From Sphaerisporangium album (GTDB taxonomy: Bacteria; Actinomycetota; Actinomycetes; Streptosporangiales; Streptosporangiaceae), in the NCBI RefSeq assembly GCF_003323745.1, contig NZ_QOIL01000013.1, forward strand, positions 1 through 64,000: DNA of 64,000 bases. Reading direction: 5' to 3'. Made by a program: the position numbers and the translations under genes. The notes below the pieces were generated by a model. The model was not told the origin of the DNA. It ran no database searches and saw only the letters and a program-made list of their open reading frames with translations. Shown piece after piece: positions 8,450 to 17,280 of the stretch; within the stretch, counting starts at the first letter, position 1, and every line of letters begins with the position of its first letter.

Positions 8450-9265
8450 GTGAGCAGGGCCTTCGTCAACGGGATCACGGTCGGGTACGACGACGCGGGC
8501 GAGGGGGAGCCGCTGGTGCTGGTGCACGGGCACCCCTTCGACCGCTCGATGTGGGCCCCGCAGCTCGCCGCCCTCGCCGGGCCGGGCCTGCGGGTGATAG
8601 CCCCGGACCTGCGCGGCTACGGGGAGAGCACCGTCGTCCCCGGCGTCACGCCGCTGGAGACCTTCGCGCGGGACATCGCGGCGCTGCTCGACCACCTCGG
8701 CCTCGGCGAGGTGGTGATCGGCGGCCTCTCCATGGGCGGCCAGATCGTGATGGAGTTCGCCCGCCTGTTCCCCGGCCGGGTGCGCGGCCTGCTGCTCGCC
8801 GACACCTTCGCCCAGGCCGAGACTTCGGACGGCAGGACCGCCCGGCACGCTCAGGCCGCTCGCCTGCTGCGCGAGGGCATGGGCCCCTACGCCGAGGAGG
8901 TGCTGGCCAAGATGATCGCCCCGTACAATGTCGAGGCGCTGCCCGAAGTCGCCGCGCACGTGCTCGGCATGATGCGCGCGGCCCCGCCCGAGGGCGCCGC
9001 CGCCGCGCTGCTCGGCCGGGCCGAGCGCCTCGACTACAGCGACCCGCTCACCGAGGTCACCGTGCCCACGCTGGTCGTCGTCGGCCGAGACGACGCGTTC
9101 ACGCCCGTCGCCGACGCCGAGTATCTGCGCGACCGCGTGCCCGGGGCGGCGCTCGTGGTGGTCGAGGGCGCCGCCCACATGCCGAACCTCGAACGCCCCG
9201 AGCGGTTCGACGCCGCGGTGCGCGCCCTGCTGGCCGCCGTCGGGGCCGTCAGAGCGGCTGGATGA
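8450..9265 (+). CDS. Alpha/beta hydrolase
   Basis: 271 residues from GTG 8450, with a G-run 6 bases upstream; GTG 8447 is equally possible. The complete alpha/beta-hydrolase layout is visible: oxyanion loop VLVHGHPFDRSMW, nucleophile elbow GGLSMGG, acid in VVVGRDDAFTPV and His in GAAHMPNLERP. The sequence is closest in feel to 3-oxoadipate enol-lactonase-like and esterase-like small hydrolases, but no pathway genes surround it, so the substrate is open. The divergent MocR-type regulator probably controls it. Confidence 0.85.
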   Translation: MSRAFVNGITVGYDDAGEGEPLVLVHGHPFDRSMWAPQLAALAGPGLRVIAPDLRGYGESTVVPGVTPLETFARDIAALLDHLGLGEVVIGGLSMGGQIVMEFARLFPGRVRGLLLADTFAQAETSDGRTARHAQAARLLREGMGPYAEEVLAKMIAPYNVEALPEVAAHVLGMMRAAPPEGAAAALLGRAERLDYSDPLTEVTVPTLVVVGRDDAFTPVADAEYLRDRVPGAALVVVEGAAHMPNLERPERFDAAVRALLAAVGAVRAAG

Positions 9266-9361
9266 GGAAACCCGGCCCCCGCGTCCCCGTATGCCCCCGG
9301 GAGACGGTTCCCTGCCGCCTCCGGCCACGCCGTCCCCGCCGCCCACGGGCCCCGCGGCCGG

Positions 9362-10807
9362 TCAGACCTGGGCCGGCTCCGGTGTGCGCGTCTCGGCGTC
9401 CGCGGTGGCGCGGTTCTCGCGCAGCACCGTGAAGGCCAGGACGAGGGACACGAGCAGCAGACCCGCTCCGACGGCGAAGGCGAGGTGGAAGCCGCCGGTC
9501 AGCGCGGCCTCACGCCCGCTACCCGAGGCGGAGAGGGCGTCGGCGCGGGAGGCGGCGAGCGTGGTCAGGACGGCGAGGCCGATCGCGCCGCCGACCTGCT
9601 GGGTGGTGTTGAACAGGCCCGAGGCGAGTCCGGCGTCGTCGGGGCGGGCGGCGGACATGCCGAGGGTCGTCAGCGCGGTGATCGAAAGGCCGAACCCGGC
9701 GCCGCAGAGCATCGTGGGCAGCAGGTCGGTGACATAGTTCGCGTCCGCGACGGGCAGCCGGGTCAGCAGGCCGATGCCGGCGCTCAGGAGGGCGAGGCCG
9801 GCCAGCAGCACCCGGCGCTCGCCGAAGCGGGCGATCACGCGGGCCGCGACCAGCAGCGACACCAGGCCGATCGCCACCGCGCAGGGCAGCATCGCGAGGC
9901 CGGTCCGGGCGGCGTCGTAGTGCAGGACGTTCTGCAGGTACAGGGCGATGAGCACCTGGAACCCGAACAGCGCGGAGACCATCAGCATCTGGATGAGGTT
10001 GGCGCCGGAGACGTTGCGCGAGGCGAACACGCGCAGCGGCAGCAGGGGCTTGGCGGCCCTGGCCTGGCGCAGGACGAACGCGGCGAGCAGGGCGATCGCC
10101 AGGGCGCCGAAGCCGAGGGTGTGCGCGGAGGCCCAGCCGTGGCCCTCGGCCTCGACGATCGTGTAGACGCCCAGCATGAGCCCCGAGGTGACCAGGGCGG
10201 CACCGAGGACGTCGGCGCCCTGGCGCAGGCCGAGGCCCCGGTCGGAGGCCAGCACGCGCAGGGCCATCACGATGGCGACCAGGCCGATGGGCACGTTGAT
10301 GAAGAAGATCCAGTGCCAGCTCAGGCCCTGGGTGAGCACGCCTCCGAGCACCTGGCCGATCGAGGCGCCCCCGGCGCCGACGAAGCTGAACGCGCCGAAC
10401 GCCTTGGCCCGCTCGGCGGGCTCGGGGAACAGCGTCACGATCATCCCGAGGCTGACGGCCGAGGCCATCGCCCCGCCCGTTCCCTGGAGGAAGCGGGCCA
10501 CGATCAGCATCTCGGGGCCGGTCGCCAGGCCGCAGAGCACGGAGGCGGCGGTGAAGGCGGTGAGCCCGGCGACGAACACGCGCCTGCGGCCGATCAGGTC
10601 GCCGAGCCGCCCGGCCAGCAGCAGGAACCCGCCGAAGGCGATCATGTACGCGTTCATGGTCCACGTGAGGCCCGAGGGGGTGAAGCCGAGGTCGCGCTGC
10701 ATGGCCGGAAGCGCGACGGTGACGATCACCCCGTCGAGGATGATCATCAACATCCCGGCGCAGAGGATCGCGAGCGCGAGCCGGCGTGAACGAAGGGTGT
10801 TCGGCAT
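9362..10807 (-). CDS. MFS multidrug efflux protein, DHA2 (14-TMS) type
   Basis: 481 residues with about 14 hydrophobic segments. Family motifs include [21 protein letters not shown] (motif D1 type) and [19 protein letters not shown] (motif A), as in EmrB/QacA proton antiporters. ATG 10807 is preceded on the minus strand by AGGAGAG. The gene directly follows a MarR regulator on the same strand, and a clear palindromic operator lies in the gap. This is the usual arrangement of a drug-inducible efflux pump. Substrate unknown. Confidence 0.9.
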   Translation of the reverse strand: MPNTLRSRRLALAILCAGMLMIILDGVIVTVALPAMQRDLGFTPSGLTWTMNAYMIAFGGFLLLAGRLGDLIGRRRVFVAGLTAFTAASVLCGLATGPEMLIVARFLQGTGGAMASAVSLGMIVTLFPEPAERAKAFGAFSFVGAGGASIGQVLGGVLTQGLSWHWIFFINVPIGLVAIVMALRVLASDRGLGLRQGADVLGAALVTSGLMLGVYTIVEAEGHGWASAHTLGFGALAIALLAAFVLRQARAAKPLLPLRVFASRNVSGANLIQMLMVSALFGFQVLIALYLQNVLHYDAARTGLAMLPCAVAIGLVSLLVAARVIARFGERRVLLAGLALLSAGIGLLTRLPVADANYVTDLLPTMLCGAGFGLSITALTTLGMSAARPDDAGLASGLFNTTQQVGGAIGLAVLTTLAASRADALSASGSGREAALTGGFHLAFAVGAGLLLVSLVLAFTVLRENRATADAETRTPEPAQV

Positions 10808-10843
10808 GGTCTCTCCTGTCCGCAAGAACGACAGAAAAGACCG

Positions 10844-10860
10844 TAGCAGATACTCTGCTA
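10844..10860 (-). promoter_or_regulatory. MarR operator upstream of the efflux gene
   Basis: A perfect 7-3-7 palindrome, TAGCAGA-TAC-TCTGCTA, lies in the 73-bp gap between the MarR gene and the efflux gene, within an AT-rich stretch that would hold the promoter. Related half-sites TAGCGGA recur upstream of the MarR gene itself. Confidence 0.65.
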
Positions 10861-10880
10861 ACAGACTATCTTTCAGAGGA

Positions 10881-11369
10881 TTACTTGCGGGCCTGGCGCG
10901 GCCTCCGTACCGGCTTGTCACACTCGATCGGCTTGGCGAGCTCGCCCGCGACCAGGCTCGTCAGCGCCTCGACGAACACCTCGCGCTGCTCCTCCGGCAG
11001 GGCCGCCAGCACCTCGCCGTGCACGCGGTCGACGATCTCCTGGCCCCGCCGGACGTTCTCCTCGCCGAGGGGCGTGACGGCGACGATGCGCGCGCGGCGG
11101 TCGGTGCTGGACGGGCGCCGCTCGGCCAGTCCCTCGCGCTCCAGTTCGTCCACGGTGACGACCATGGTCGTCTTGTCCAGGTCGGTCATCTCGGCGATCT
11201 GGATCTGCGTCCGCTCGGCCTCCATGGCGTGGTAGAGGACGCAGTGCGCGCGCGGGGAGCTGTCGATCTCGGCAAGCGCGGCCGTCAGCCGGGTCGTCAG
11301 CACGTGGGCGGCGTGGGCCAGCAGGCCGGTGAGGTCGCGGACGTTCCTGGAGGGTGCTTGCGTGCTCAT
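10881..11369 (-). CDS. MarR-family transcriptional regulator
   Basis: 162 residues. Winged-helix core: [30 protein letters not shown] (recognition helix) followed by the wing [16 protein letters not shown]. It lies upstream of, and in the same direction as, the DHA2 efflux gene. The gap holds a 17-bp palindrome, so autoregulation plus efflux control is likely. A Cys in the dimerisation region ([12 protein letters not shown]) could be a redox sensor, but that is speculation. Confidence 0.9.
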   Translation of the reverse strand: MSTQAPSRNVRDLTGLLAHAAHVLTTRLTAALAEIDSSPRAHCVLYHAMEAERTQIQIAEMTDLDKTTMVVTVDELEREGLAERRPSSTDRRARIVAVTPLGEENVRRGQEIVDRVHGEVLAALPEEQREVFVEALTSLVAGELAKPIECDKPVRRPRQARK

Positions 11370-11389
11370 ACCCTCGAGAATACGTTAGG

Positions 11390-11411
11390 TAGCGGATTGT
11401 TTCGTAGCGGA
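11390..11411 (-). promoter_or_regulatory. Direct repeat upstream of the MarR gene
   Basis: TAGCGGA occurs at 11390-11396 and again at 11405-11411, 15 bp apart and 20-40 bp upstream of the MarR start. The heptamer differs by one base from the half-site TAGCAGA in the operator at 10844-10860, suggesting an autoregulatory site. Confidence 0.4.
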
Positions 11412-11508
11412 ACTAATTCGGCTCCGTACCCCTCCGGTCACCGTCCACCGTCCCCGGTGCGGGGGGCGCGGGCCGATATGATGGGGCCCGAGCCCCGGCC
11501 GGGGCCGC

Positions 11509-11600
11509 GGCGGTGGGGCCCGCCGCCCTCTGCGGAGGCGAACCGCGGATCGACCGCCAACGGTCCCTACCAGATGCGTCGTCACCATGCTGGTAGGAGG
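11509..11600 (+). promoter_or_regulatory. Fluoride riboswitch (crcB motif), translational type
   Basis: Elements in the order of the crcB aptamer: P2 strands GGCG (11509-11512) and CGCC (11521-11524) around TGGGGCC; the pseudoknot strand AACCGC (11541-11546); then GCCAACG (11556-11562) running into GTCCCTACCAG. The classic aptamer reads GGCGATGG...AAACGC...GCTAATG...CCTACCAG, so most differences are A/G or T/C changes. GGTGGGGCC (11512-11520) can pair with GGTCCCTACC (11562-11571) as P1. Mutually exclusively, CCTACCAG (11566-11573) pairs perfectly with CTGGTAGG (11590-11597), which covers the start of the ribosome-binding site TAGGAGG. Fluoride-stabilised P1 would free it. An extra small hairpin (about 11525-11540) lies between P2 and the pseudoknot strand. 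The operon downstream encodes fluoride channels. Confidence 0.75.
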
Positions 11601-11604
11601 ACCT

Positions 11605-12072
11605 ATGACCGAGCCCCGCACCGTCGCGGGCGCCGGCACCGGCACGCCGGGCACGGCGCGACCCCGGTCGATCGCGCTCCCGGTGCCGCTGGCCGTCTCC
11701 GCCGGAGGCGTGCTCGGGGCGCTGGCCCGGTACGGCCTGTCGGTCGCGCTCCCGCACCCTCGCGGCGCCTTCCCGTGGGCGACCCTCCTCACCAACGTGT
11801 CGGGATGCCTGCTGATCGGCGTCCTCATGGTGCTCGTCGGCGAGGTGTGGGCCGGGCGCCGCCTGCTGCGGCCGTTCCTCGGCGTCGGCGTGCTCGGCGG
11901 CTACACCACCTTCTCCACCTCGGTCGTGGACGTCCACCAGGCGCTCGCCGCCGGCGCGGCCGGGACGGCGCTCGCGTACCTCGGGGCCACCGTCGCCGGC
12001 GCGCTGGCCGGGGTGTGGGCGGGGTCGGCGCTCACCGCCCGTCTGCTCGCCTCGCGGGGGAGGCGGCCATGA
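11605..12072 (+). CDS. crcB: Fluoride ion channel CrcB/FluC, subunit 1
   Basis: 155 residues with four membrane helices. Family motifs: [13 protein letters not shown] (start of TM1), [17 protein letters not shown] (TM2, with the Asn lining the pore) and [15 protein letters not shown] (TM3 break with Gly-Tyr-Thr-Thr-Phe-Ser-Thr). Fluc channels are dual-topology or hetero-dimers that export fluoride. The presence of two different crcB genes suggests a heterodimer. ATG 11605 was chosen over 11587 because AGGAGG sits 4 bases upstream and 11587 lies inside the riboswitch hairpin. An N-terminal extension of about 30 residues precedes TM1. It overlaps the next gene by 4 bp. Confidence 0.92.
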   Translation: MTEPRTVAGAGTGTPGTARPRSIALPVPLAVSAGGVLGALARYGLSVALPHPRGAFPWATLLTNVSGCLLIGVLMVLVGEVWAGRRLLRPFLGVGVLGGYTTFSTSVVDVHQALAAGAAGTALAYLGATVAGALAGVWAGSALTARLLASRGRRP

Positions 12073-12407
12073 GGCACGAGATGCCGGCGCTGCGCCTGAC
12101 CGTCATCGTCGGCGAGGACGACCAGTGGCGCCACCGTCCGCTCTACCACGAGATCGTCCACCGCGCCCGCGCGGCGGGGCTGGCCGGCGCCACCGTGACG
12201 CGTGGCATCGAGGGGTACGGGACGCACGGCCGCATCCACACCACCCGCATCCTGTCGCTGTCGGAGGACCTGCCGGTGGTGGTCGTCATCGTGGACGAGG
12301 AAGAGAAGATCCGCGCCTTCCTGCCGCAGATCGACGAGCTGATCGGCGAGGGCCTCGCCGTCCTCGACCCCGTCCACGCGATCCGCTACACCCGGGAGGC
12401 GCGATGA
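12069..12407 (+). CDS. DUF190 protein of fluoride operon
   Basis: 112 residues, PII-like ferredoxin fold of the DUF190 family: [36 protein letters not shown] and [36 protein letters not shown] are the diagnostic blocks. DUF190 genes are commonly sandwiched between crcB genes, as here, with 4-bp overlaps on both sides. Its fold suggests a regulatory nucleotide- or ligand-binding trimer that might modulate the channel. That role is inference from the fold and the neighbours. Confidence 0.9.
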   Translation: MRHEMPALRLTVIVGEDDQWRHRPLYHEIVHRARAAGLAGATVTRGIEGYGTHGRIHTTRILSLSEDLPVVVVIVDEEEKIRAFLPQIDELIGEGLAVLDPVHAIRYTREAR

Positions 12408-12766
12408 CGGTCCTGCTCGTCGCGCTGGGGGCGGCGATCGGAGCGCCGCTGCGCTACCTGGTCGACCGGTTCGTCCAGGCCCGTCATGACTCGGTGTTCC
12501 CCTGGGGCACCCTCACCGTCAACGTGGCCGGGTCGTTCCTCGCGGGCCTGCTGGCAGGCCTCCCCGCCGGGCAGGTCGTGACCGCGCTGGCCCTGACCGG
12601 CTTGTGCGGCGCGCTGACGACCTACTCGACGTTCGGCTACGAGACCCTGCGCCTGGCCCAGGACGGCTCGCGCCTCTACGCCGCCCTCAACGTCGCCGCG
12701 AGCCTGCTCGCCGGCCTCGGCGCGGCCTACGCCGGCCTGGCCCTCGCCCGCGTCCTCACCGGCTGA
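12404..12766 (+). CDS. crcB: Fluoride ion channel CrcB/FluC, subunit 2
   Basis: 120 residues, four membrane helices, no N-terminal extension. Motifs [36 protein letters not shown] and [16 protein letters not shown] correspond to TM1, TM2 and the TM3 break of Fluc. It is the second, shorter CrcB of the operon and probably forms a heterodimer with the first. The start ATG overlaps the stop of the DUF190 gene. A hairpin 17 bases after the stop ends the operon. Confidence 0.92.
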   Translation: MTVLLVALGAAIGAPLRYLVDRFVQARHDSVFPWGTLTVNVAGSFLAGLLAGLPAGQVVTALALTGLCGALTTYSTFGYETLRLAQDGSRLYAALNVAASLLAGLGAAYAGLALARVLTG

Positions 12767-12783
12767 AATTCGTGGGCCCGGCG

Positions 12784-12808
12784 GGTCTCACGGCCGTCGG
12801 GTGAGGCC
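12784..12808 (+). terminator. Terminator of the fluoride operon
   Basis: GGTCTCAC (12784-12791) and GTGAGGCC (12801-12808) form an 8-bp stem with one G-U pair and a 9-base loop, directly behind the second crcB. Confidence 0.45.
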
Positions 12809-12859
12809 GGCGGGCGGCCTCTTGCCGAACGCGCCGGCCGAGCCGCGCACCCGCGGCCT

Positions 12860-12879
12860 GTCGAACTGACATGTTCGAC
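12860..12879 (+). promoter_or_regulatory. Palindrome upstream of the ECF41 gene
   Basis: GTCGAAC-TGACAT-GTTCGAC is a perfect 7-6-7 inverted repeat about 70 bp upstream of the sigma-factor start. It could be an operator for an unidentified dimeric regulator. Confidence 0.4.
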
Positions 12880-12950
12880 GCATTTCGTCAAGTTGACCAC
12901 AGGCCCAGGGGATCGCGGACCCGCCCGCCCGCGCTGAGAGACTGGCCGCC

Positions 12951-13823
12951 ATGACCAAGCTCGACCAGTTCGCGGCCAGCCGTCCCCGGTTGCTCGGGCT
13001 GGCCTACCGCATGCTCGGCGAGGCGGCCGAGGCCGAGGACGTCGTGCAGGACGCCTACCTGCGCTGGCGCGACAGCGGCGAGGTCGACGTGCCGGAGGCG
13101 TGGCTGACCAAGGTCGTCACCAACCTGTGCCTGAACCGGCTCACCTCGGCCCGCGCCCGCCGCGAGCGCTACGTCGGCGTGTGGCTGCCCGAGCCGGTCC
13201 TCACCGGCGACGGCGCCCTCGGCCCGCTGGAGACCGTCGAACAGCGCGAGTCCCTCTCCTTCGGCATGCTCCTGCTGCTGGAACGGCTCACCCCGCCGGA
13301 GCGGGCCGCCTTCGTTCTGCGCGAGGCGTTCGGGTACGGCCACCGCGAGATCGCCGGCATCCTGGACGTCCAGGAGGCCCACGCCCGCCAGCTCTACCGC
13401 AGGGCCCGCGCGCACGTCGGCGACCCGCGCCGGCGGTTCACCGCGACGCCCGAGGAGGCCACGAAGCTGTTCGAACGCTTCCTGGCCGCCGCCTCCCGGG
13501 GCGACGTCGCGGGCCTGGAGCGGCTGCTCGCCGAGGACGTCGTCTCCTGGGCCGACGGCGGCGGCAAGGGCCCGGCGGCGTCGCGTCCGATCACCGGCCG
13601 CCTGCAGGTGCTGCGGTTCGTGAACGGCCTGGCCCGGCGGTTCCTCAAGGAGGAGGCCGAGGCCGTGATCGGCACGGTCAACGGCGGCCCCGCGATGATC
13701 GTCCGGCACCGTGGGGCGCTGATCGCCGTCACCGTGCCGGAGTTCGCCGACGGCCGGATCACCGTCCTGCGCACGATCACCAACCCCGACAAGCTCGCCC
13801 TCATGGCGGCGCGGCCGCTGTGA
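12951..13823 (+). CDS. ECF41-type sigma factor with SnoaL-like C-terminal domain
   Basis: 290 residues. Sigma-2 (LLGLAYRMLGEAAEAEDVVQDAYLRW) and sigma-4 (LTPPERAAFVLREAFGYGHREIAGIL) are followed by a SnoaL-like extension of about 100 residues. The linker motif WLPEPV and the C-terminal DGGGK and NPDKL motifs are the hallmarks of group ECF41, whose C-terminal domain replaces an anti-sigma factor. Group members usually drive one adjacent gene for a small oxidoreductase, epimerase or carboxymuconolactone decarboxylase. Here the next gene is a flavin reductase-like protein. Confidence 0.92.
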   Translation: MTKLDQFAASRPRLLGLAYRMLGEAAEAEDVVQDAYLRWRDSGEVDVPEAWLTKVVTNLCLNRLTSARARRERYVGVWLPEPVLTGDGALGPLETVEQRESLSFGMLLLLERLTPPERAAFVLREAFGYGHREIAGILDVQEAHARQLYRRARAHVGDPRRRFTATPEEATKLFERFLAAASRGDVAGLERLLAEDVVSWADGGGKGPAASRPITGRLQVLRFVNGLARRFLKEEAEAVIGTVNGGPAMIVRHRGALIAVTVPEFADGRITVLRTITNPDKLALMAARPL

Positions 13824-13896
13824 CGTGGTTCACACCGGCCCGTTGTCACAGATCGTCCCTCTCGCCGGTTCAAGGGGCGACGAAGGGAGAGAGGAA

Positions 13897-15003
13897 ATGT
13901 CACCTCACATCGTGGTCCTGGGCGCGGGCTACTCCGGGCTGGTCACCGCCAAGCTCGTCGCGGGGCACGGGACCAGGGTCACCCTGGTGAACGCACGGGA
14001 CCGGTTCACCGAGCGCGTGCGGCTGCACCAGCTCGCCGCGGGGGAGAACCTGCGCGACCTGCCGCTGAGGGACCTGCTCGCCGGCACCGGCGTGGAGCTC
14101 GTCGTCGGCCGGGTGACCGGCATCGACGCGGGCGACCGCGTCGTGCGGCTCGCGGACGGGTCTGCGGACCTCCGGTACGACGTGCTGGTCTACGCCCTCG
14201 GCAGCCGGACCGACCTCGACTCGGTCCCCGGCGCCGCCGAGCACGCCCACGCCGTCAGCGCCCCCGACCAGGCCGAACGCCTGAGGGCCCGCCTGGCGGG
14301 GGCCAAGGTCGCCGCGGTGGTCGGCGGCGGGCTGACCGGCATCGAATCCGCCGCCGAGATGGCCGAGGCCCACCCGGGGGTGAAGGTGCGGCTCGTCACC
14401 GGGGGCGTCCTCGGCGAGGCCCTGTCCGGGCGCGCCCGGCGGCACCTGTGGCGGGTGTTCACCCGGCTCGGCGTGGACGTCCGCGAGAACGCGCGCGTGC
14501 GCGAGGTCCGCGGGGACGGGCTGCTGCTGGAGGACGGCGAGCACGTCGCCGCCGACACCGTCGTCTGGACCACCGGCTTCCGCGTCCCCGGGCTGGCCCG
14601 CGAGGCCGGGTTCGCCGTGGACGGCCACGGCCGCATGATCGTCGACAGCACCCTGCGCTCGGAGTCGCACCCGGAGGTGTACGCGGTCGGGGACGCGGCG
14701 GCGGCGCGCATGCCCGGCGGCCAGGAGCTGCGCATGGCGTGCGCGACCGGTATCCCCGCCGGGCACCGCGCCGCCCGGGCGATCGCCGCCCGGCTGGCAG
14801 GGCGCGAGCCCCGGACGCTGCGCTTCCGCTACTTCAACCAGTGCGTCAGCCTCGGCCGCCACGACGGGCTCGTCCAGTTCGTGCACGCCGACGACCGGCC
14901 GCGCGAGGTCGTGCTCACCGGCAGGGCGGCGGCGCTCTACAAGGAGGGCATCGTGCGCGGCACGATCCTGGCGATGCGCCGCCCGTCCATCCTCGGCTCC
15001 TGA
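13897..15003 (+). CDS. NDH-2-like FAD-dependent oxidoreductase
   Basis: 368 residues. The N-terminal Rossmann motif GAGYSGLVTAKLV binds FAD, a second motif VGGGLTGIESAAEMAE binds NAD(P)H, and VYAVGDAAAARMPGG is the second FAD contact, as in type II NADH dehydrogenases and disulfide-reductase-like flavoproteins. No CxxxxC redox disulfide is seen. ATG 13897 has the purine-rich site GGGAGAGAGG just upstream, whereas the longer open frame has none. A TGTCACA heptamer (13844-13850), resembling the -35 of ECF41 promoters, lies upstream, but I cannot place the matching -10. Probably the ECF41 target. Confidence 0.85.
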   Translation: MSPHIVVLGAGYSGLVTAKLVAGHGTRVTLVNARDRFTERVRLHQLAAGENLRDLPLRDLLAGTGVELVVGRVTGIDAGDRVVRLADGSADLRYDVLVYALGSRTDLDSVPGAAEHAHAVSAPDQAERLRARLAGAKVAAVVGGGLTGIESAAEMAEAHPGVKVRLVTGGVLGEALSGRARRHLWRVFTRLGVDVRENARVREVRGDGLLLEDGEHVAADTVVWTTGFRVPGLAREAGFAVDGHGRMIVDSTLRSESHPEVYAVGDAAAARMPGGQELRMACATGIPAGHRAARAIAARLAGREPRTLRFRYFNQCVSLGRHDGLVQFVHADDRPREVVLTGRAAALYKEGIVRGTILAMRRPSILGS

Positions 15004-15142
15004 CCCGCGCCGAAGCACACCCGGCACCCGTGGGTGAACGGGGCCACGTTGACCTGGGGCGGATCGCGGCCGTCCGCGCGCCCCTGGAGGACGACGCGGC
15101 GAAGGCGTGGGATCGGGCGCCCTCGCAGCGGGGCCCGTGCGC

Positions 15143-15862
15143 TCAGGCCAGGCCGAAGGCGTCGGCGAGGGTGGTGGTCTCGGCCTCCAGCAGCGTGCCC
15201 GGGTCGTGACCCATGGTGGCGAACTGCCCGACGACCTCCAGGCTCACCACCCCGTGCACGCGCGTCCACGTCAGCACCGCCCCGGCCAGCGCCGTCCCCG
15301 CGCGGACGCCCGTTCCCGCTCCGGCGGTGCACCGCTCCACCCACTCCGCGGCCTCCGGATCGCCGGCCGTCCAGGTCTCCATCTGCCGGACGACCGGCAG
15401 CACCGCCTCCGACGGCCGGGCGTCCCGGAAGACCTCCACGAACGGGGCGAGGGCGTCTCGCGCCCGCACCAGTGTGTCGGGCGGCGCGGCGTACCCCGGC
15501 AGCGGCGAGCCCATGATCAGCATGTAGCGGCGCGGCTCGGCGACGGCCCAGTCGCGGTACTCGCGGGCCAGCGCGTGCAGCCGCTCGCGCGGGGTGAGAT
15601 TCGCCGAGGCCTCCGCGATCCGGGCGAACGTCGCCGCCGCGTCGTCGTAGGCGTCGCGGATCAGCGCGCTCAGCAGATCGTCCCTGCCGGCGAAGTAGCG
15701 GTACAGGGCGGGGCCGGAGAGGCCGAGCTCCTTGGCGATGCGCGTGAACGCGACGGCGTCGACGCCGCCCTCGGCGAGCTGCCGCATGGCGATCTGCTTG
15801 ATCTCGCCGCGGGTCTGCTCGCGGTAGCGGGCCCGCGGTCCCCCCTCCGCCTGCGTCACCAC
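15143..15862 (-). CDS. TetR-family regulator with WHG-type C-terminal domain
   Basis: 239 residues. HTH near the N-terminus: IKQIAMRQLAEGGVDAVAFTRIAKELGLSGPALYRYF. The C-terminal ligand domain carries the DWAVAEPRRYMLIMGSPLPGYAAP segment typical of the TetR_C/WHG group. GTG 15862 is preceded by GGAGGGAGG on the minus strand; the open frame runs to 15886. The neighbours, a convergent flavoprotein and a same-strand MFS gene upstream, give no firm target. Confidence 0.85.
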   Translation of the reverse strand: MVTQAEGGPRARYREQTRGEIKQIAMRQLAEGGVDAVAFTRIAKELGLSGPALYRYFAGRDDLLSALIRDAYDDAAATFARIAEASANLTPRERLHALAREYRDWAVAEPRRYMLIMGSPLPGYAAPPDTLVRARDALAPFVEVFRDARPSEAVLPVVRQMETWTAGDPEAAEWVERCTAGAGTGVRAGTALAGAVLTWTRVHGVVSLEVVGQFATMGHDPGTLLEAETTTLADAFGLA

Positions 15863-15950
15863 TGCCTCCCTCCGCCGGGCGTCCACGACCCGTGCGTTAA
15901 TAACTCTAGCAACAGTGACGACCGATAACGTGAATGAGAGGCCGTAGGTG

Positions 15951-17132
15951 TCAGGTGACGGGTTCGGACGCGGACGCGGGCCCGACCGGCGCCCTGCCGC
16001 GCGCGAGCGCCCCGGCCAGCAGCAGCACCGCGACCATGAGGGCGGTCACCACGCCGAACGACACCGACAGGGTGCTCTGGGCGGCGATTCCGCCGATCAC
16101 GCTCGGCGCGACGAACCCGGAGGTGTAGCTGATCGTCGCCACCCCGGCCACGCCTTCGCTCGGCGTCCGGGCGACATTACCCGCCGCGGTGAACGCCAGC
16201 GGCACGACCACTGCCACGCCCACCCCGAGCAGCATGAACCCGGCGATGGCCGGCAGCGGCGTGCGGGCGGCCACCACGAGCACGCCCCCCAGCGTCGCCA
16301 GCAGCCCGCTGATCCGCACGGTGAGCACGGGTCCCAGGCGGCGGACCACCATGTCGCCGCACAACCGCCCGGCCGCCATCGTGAACGCGAACGCCGTGTA
16401 ACTCGCCGCCGCCACACCTGGGGAGGCCTCCGTCACCTGCTTGAGGTAGACGGCGCACCAGTCCGCGCTGGCCGCCTCGCCGAAGACCGCGCAGAAGCCG
16501 ATGAGGCCGAAGACCAGGATCCGCCGGGACGGCAGCACGAAGTGCGCGGGGGCCTCCTCGTCCTCCTCCGGGCGGATGTCCAGCAGGTTGCGGCCGACCA
16601 CGATGCCCACCACGAGCAGTAACGCCGCCATGACGGCCAGATGGATCCGCGCGTCGACCTCGAAGTGCGCGGCCAGCGCCCCGAGCCCTCCGCCGGCCAG
16701 GCCGCCGACGCTCCACATGCCGTGCAGCCCCGACATGATCGAGCGTCCCATCCGCTGCTCGACCACGATGCCCTGGGCGTTCATCCCGACGTCGCCCATG
16801 CCCGCCACCGCCCCGAACACCAGCAGCGTCACCCACAGCACGCCGAGGTTGGGCGCCACGGCGGGGAACGCCAGCATCAGGCACCACAGCGCGAGCAGTA
16901 CCCGGGTGGAGGGGCGGTTCCCGAACCGGTGGCTGACCCGGCCGGCCATCGGCATCGCGATGAGGGAGCCGACCGCGGGGGCCAGCAGCGCGAGCCCCAG
17001 TTCGCCCGGCCCCGCGTGCACGTGGTCCTGGATCCACGGGATGCGGGTGGCGAAGGCGCCGCTGACCGCTCCATGGATGGCGAAGGTCAGCGCGACGGCC
17101 ACGCGGGCTCGCCCCAGCACGCGTGAGTCCAC
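15951..17132 (-). CDS. MFS transporter, YbjJ-like
   Basis: 393 residues with 12 hydrophobic segments. Features of the YbjJ-like (FPN/FucP-related) group include the early FAIHGAVSGAFATRIPWIQ, AGRVSHRFGNRPSTR (motif A position) and GDVGMNAQGIVVEQRMGRSIMSGLHGMWSVGGLAGG. The substrate is unknown; sugars or small drugs are possible. GTG 17132 has no obvious ribosome-binding site and the transcript may be nearly leaderless. It is divergent from a MarR gene. Confidence 0.85.
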   Translation of the reverse strand: MDSRVLGRARVAVALTFAIHGAVSGAFATRIPWIQDHVHAGPGELGLALLAPAVGSLIAMPMAGRVSHRFGNRPSTRVLLALWCLMLAFPAVAPNLGVLWVTLLVFGAVAGMGDVGMNAQGIVVEQRMGRSIMSGLHGMWSVGGLAGGGLGALAAHFEVDARIHLAVMAALLLVVGIVVGRNLLDIRPEEDEEAPAHFVLPSRRILVFGLIGFCAVFGEAASADWCAVYLKQVTEASPGVAAASYTAFAFTMAAGRLCGDMVVRRLGPVLTVRISGLLATLGGVLVVAARTPLPAIAGFMLLGVGVAVVVPLAFTAAGNVARTPSEGVAGVATISYTSGFVAPSVIGGIAAQSTLSVSFGVVTALMVAVLLLAGALARGRAPVGPASASEPVT

Positions 17133-17160
17133 GGGGAGAACCTAACAGAATTCCCTATTT

Positions 17161-17184
17161 GGATCACTTGGTTATTGGATCACC
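17161..17184. promoter_or_regulatory. Direct repeat between divergent MFS and MarR genes
   Basis: GGATCAC occurs at 17161-17167 and 17178-17184 (17 bp apart) in an AT-rich pocket between the two divergent genes. It is a candidate MarR-binding site. Confidence 0.3.
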
Positions 17185-17280
17185 TGTTCGTGCTGCCGGA
17201 CGCCGTCGCGCCGGTGGGATCGCCTCGCGGCCGGGATACGCTCCGTTCCACCGAGATCCGTCCGGCGGGAGGTCTGGCGC

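Noticed and set aside
5119..9432. Very long + strand open frame (1437 codons) across five genes
   Set aside because: It lies antisense to well-supported minus-strand genes, is Arg/Gly/Pro/Ala-rich with no domains, and exists only because high GC removes stops.
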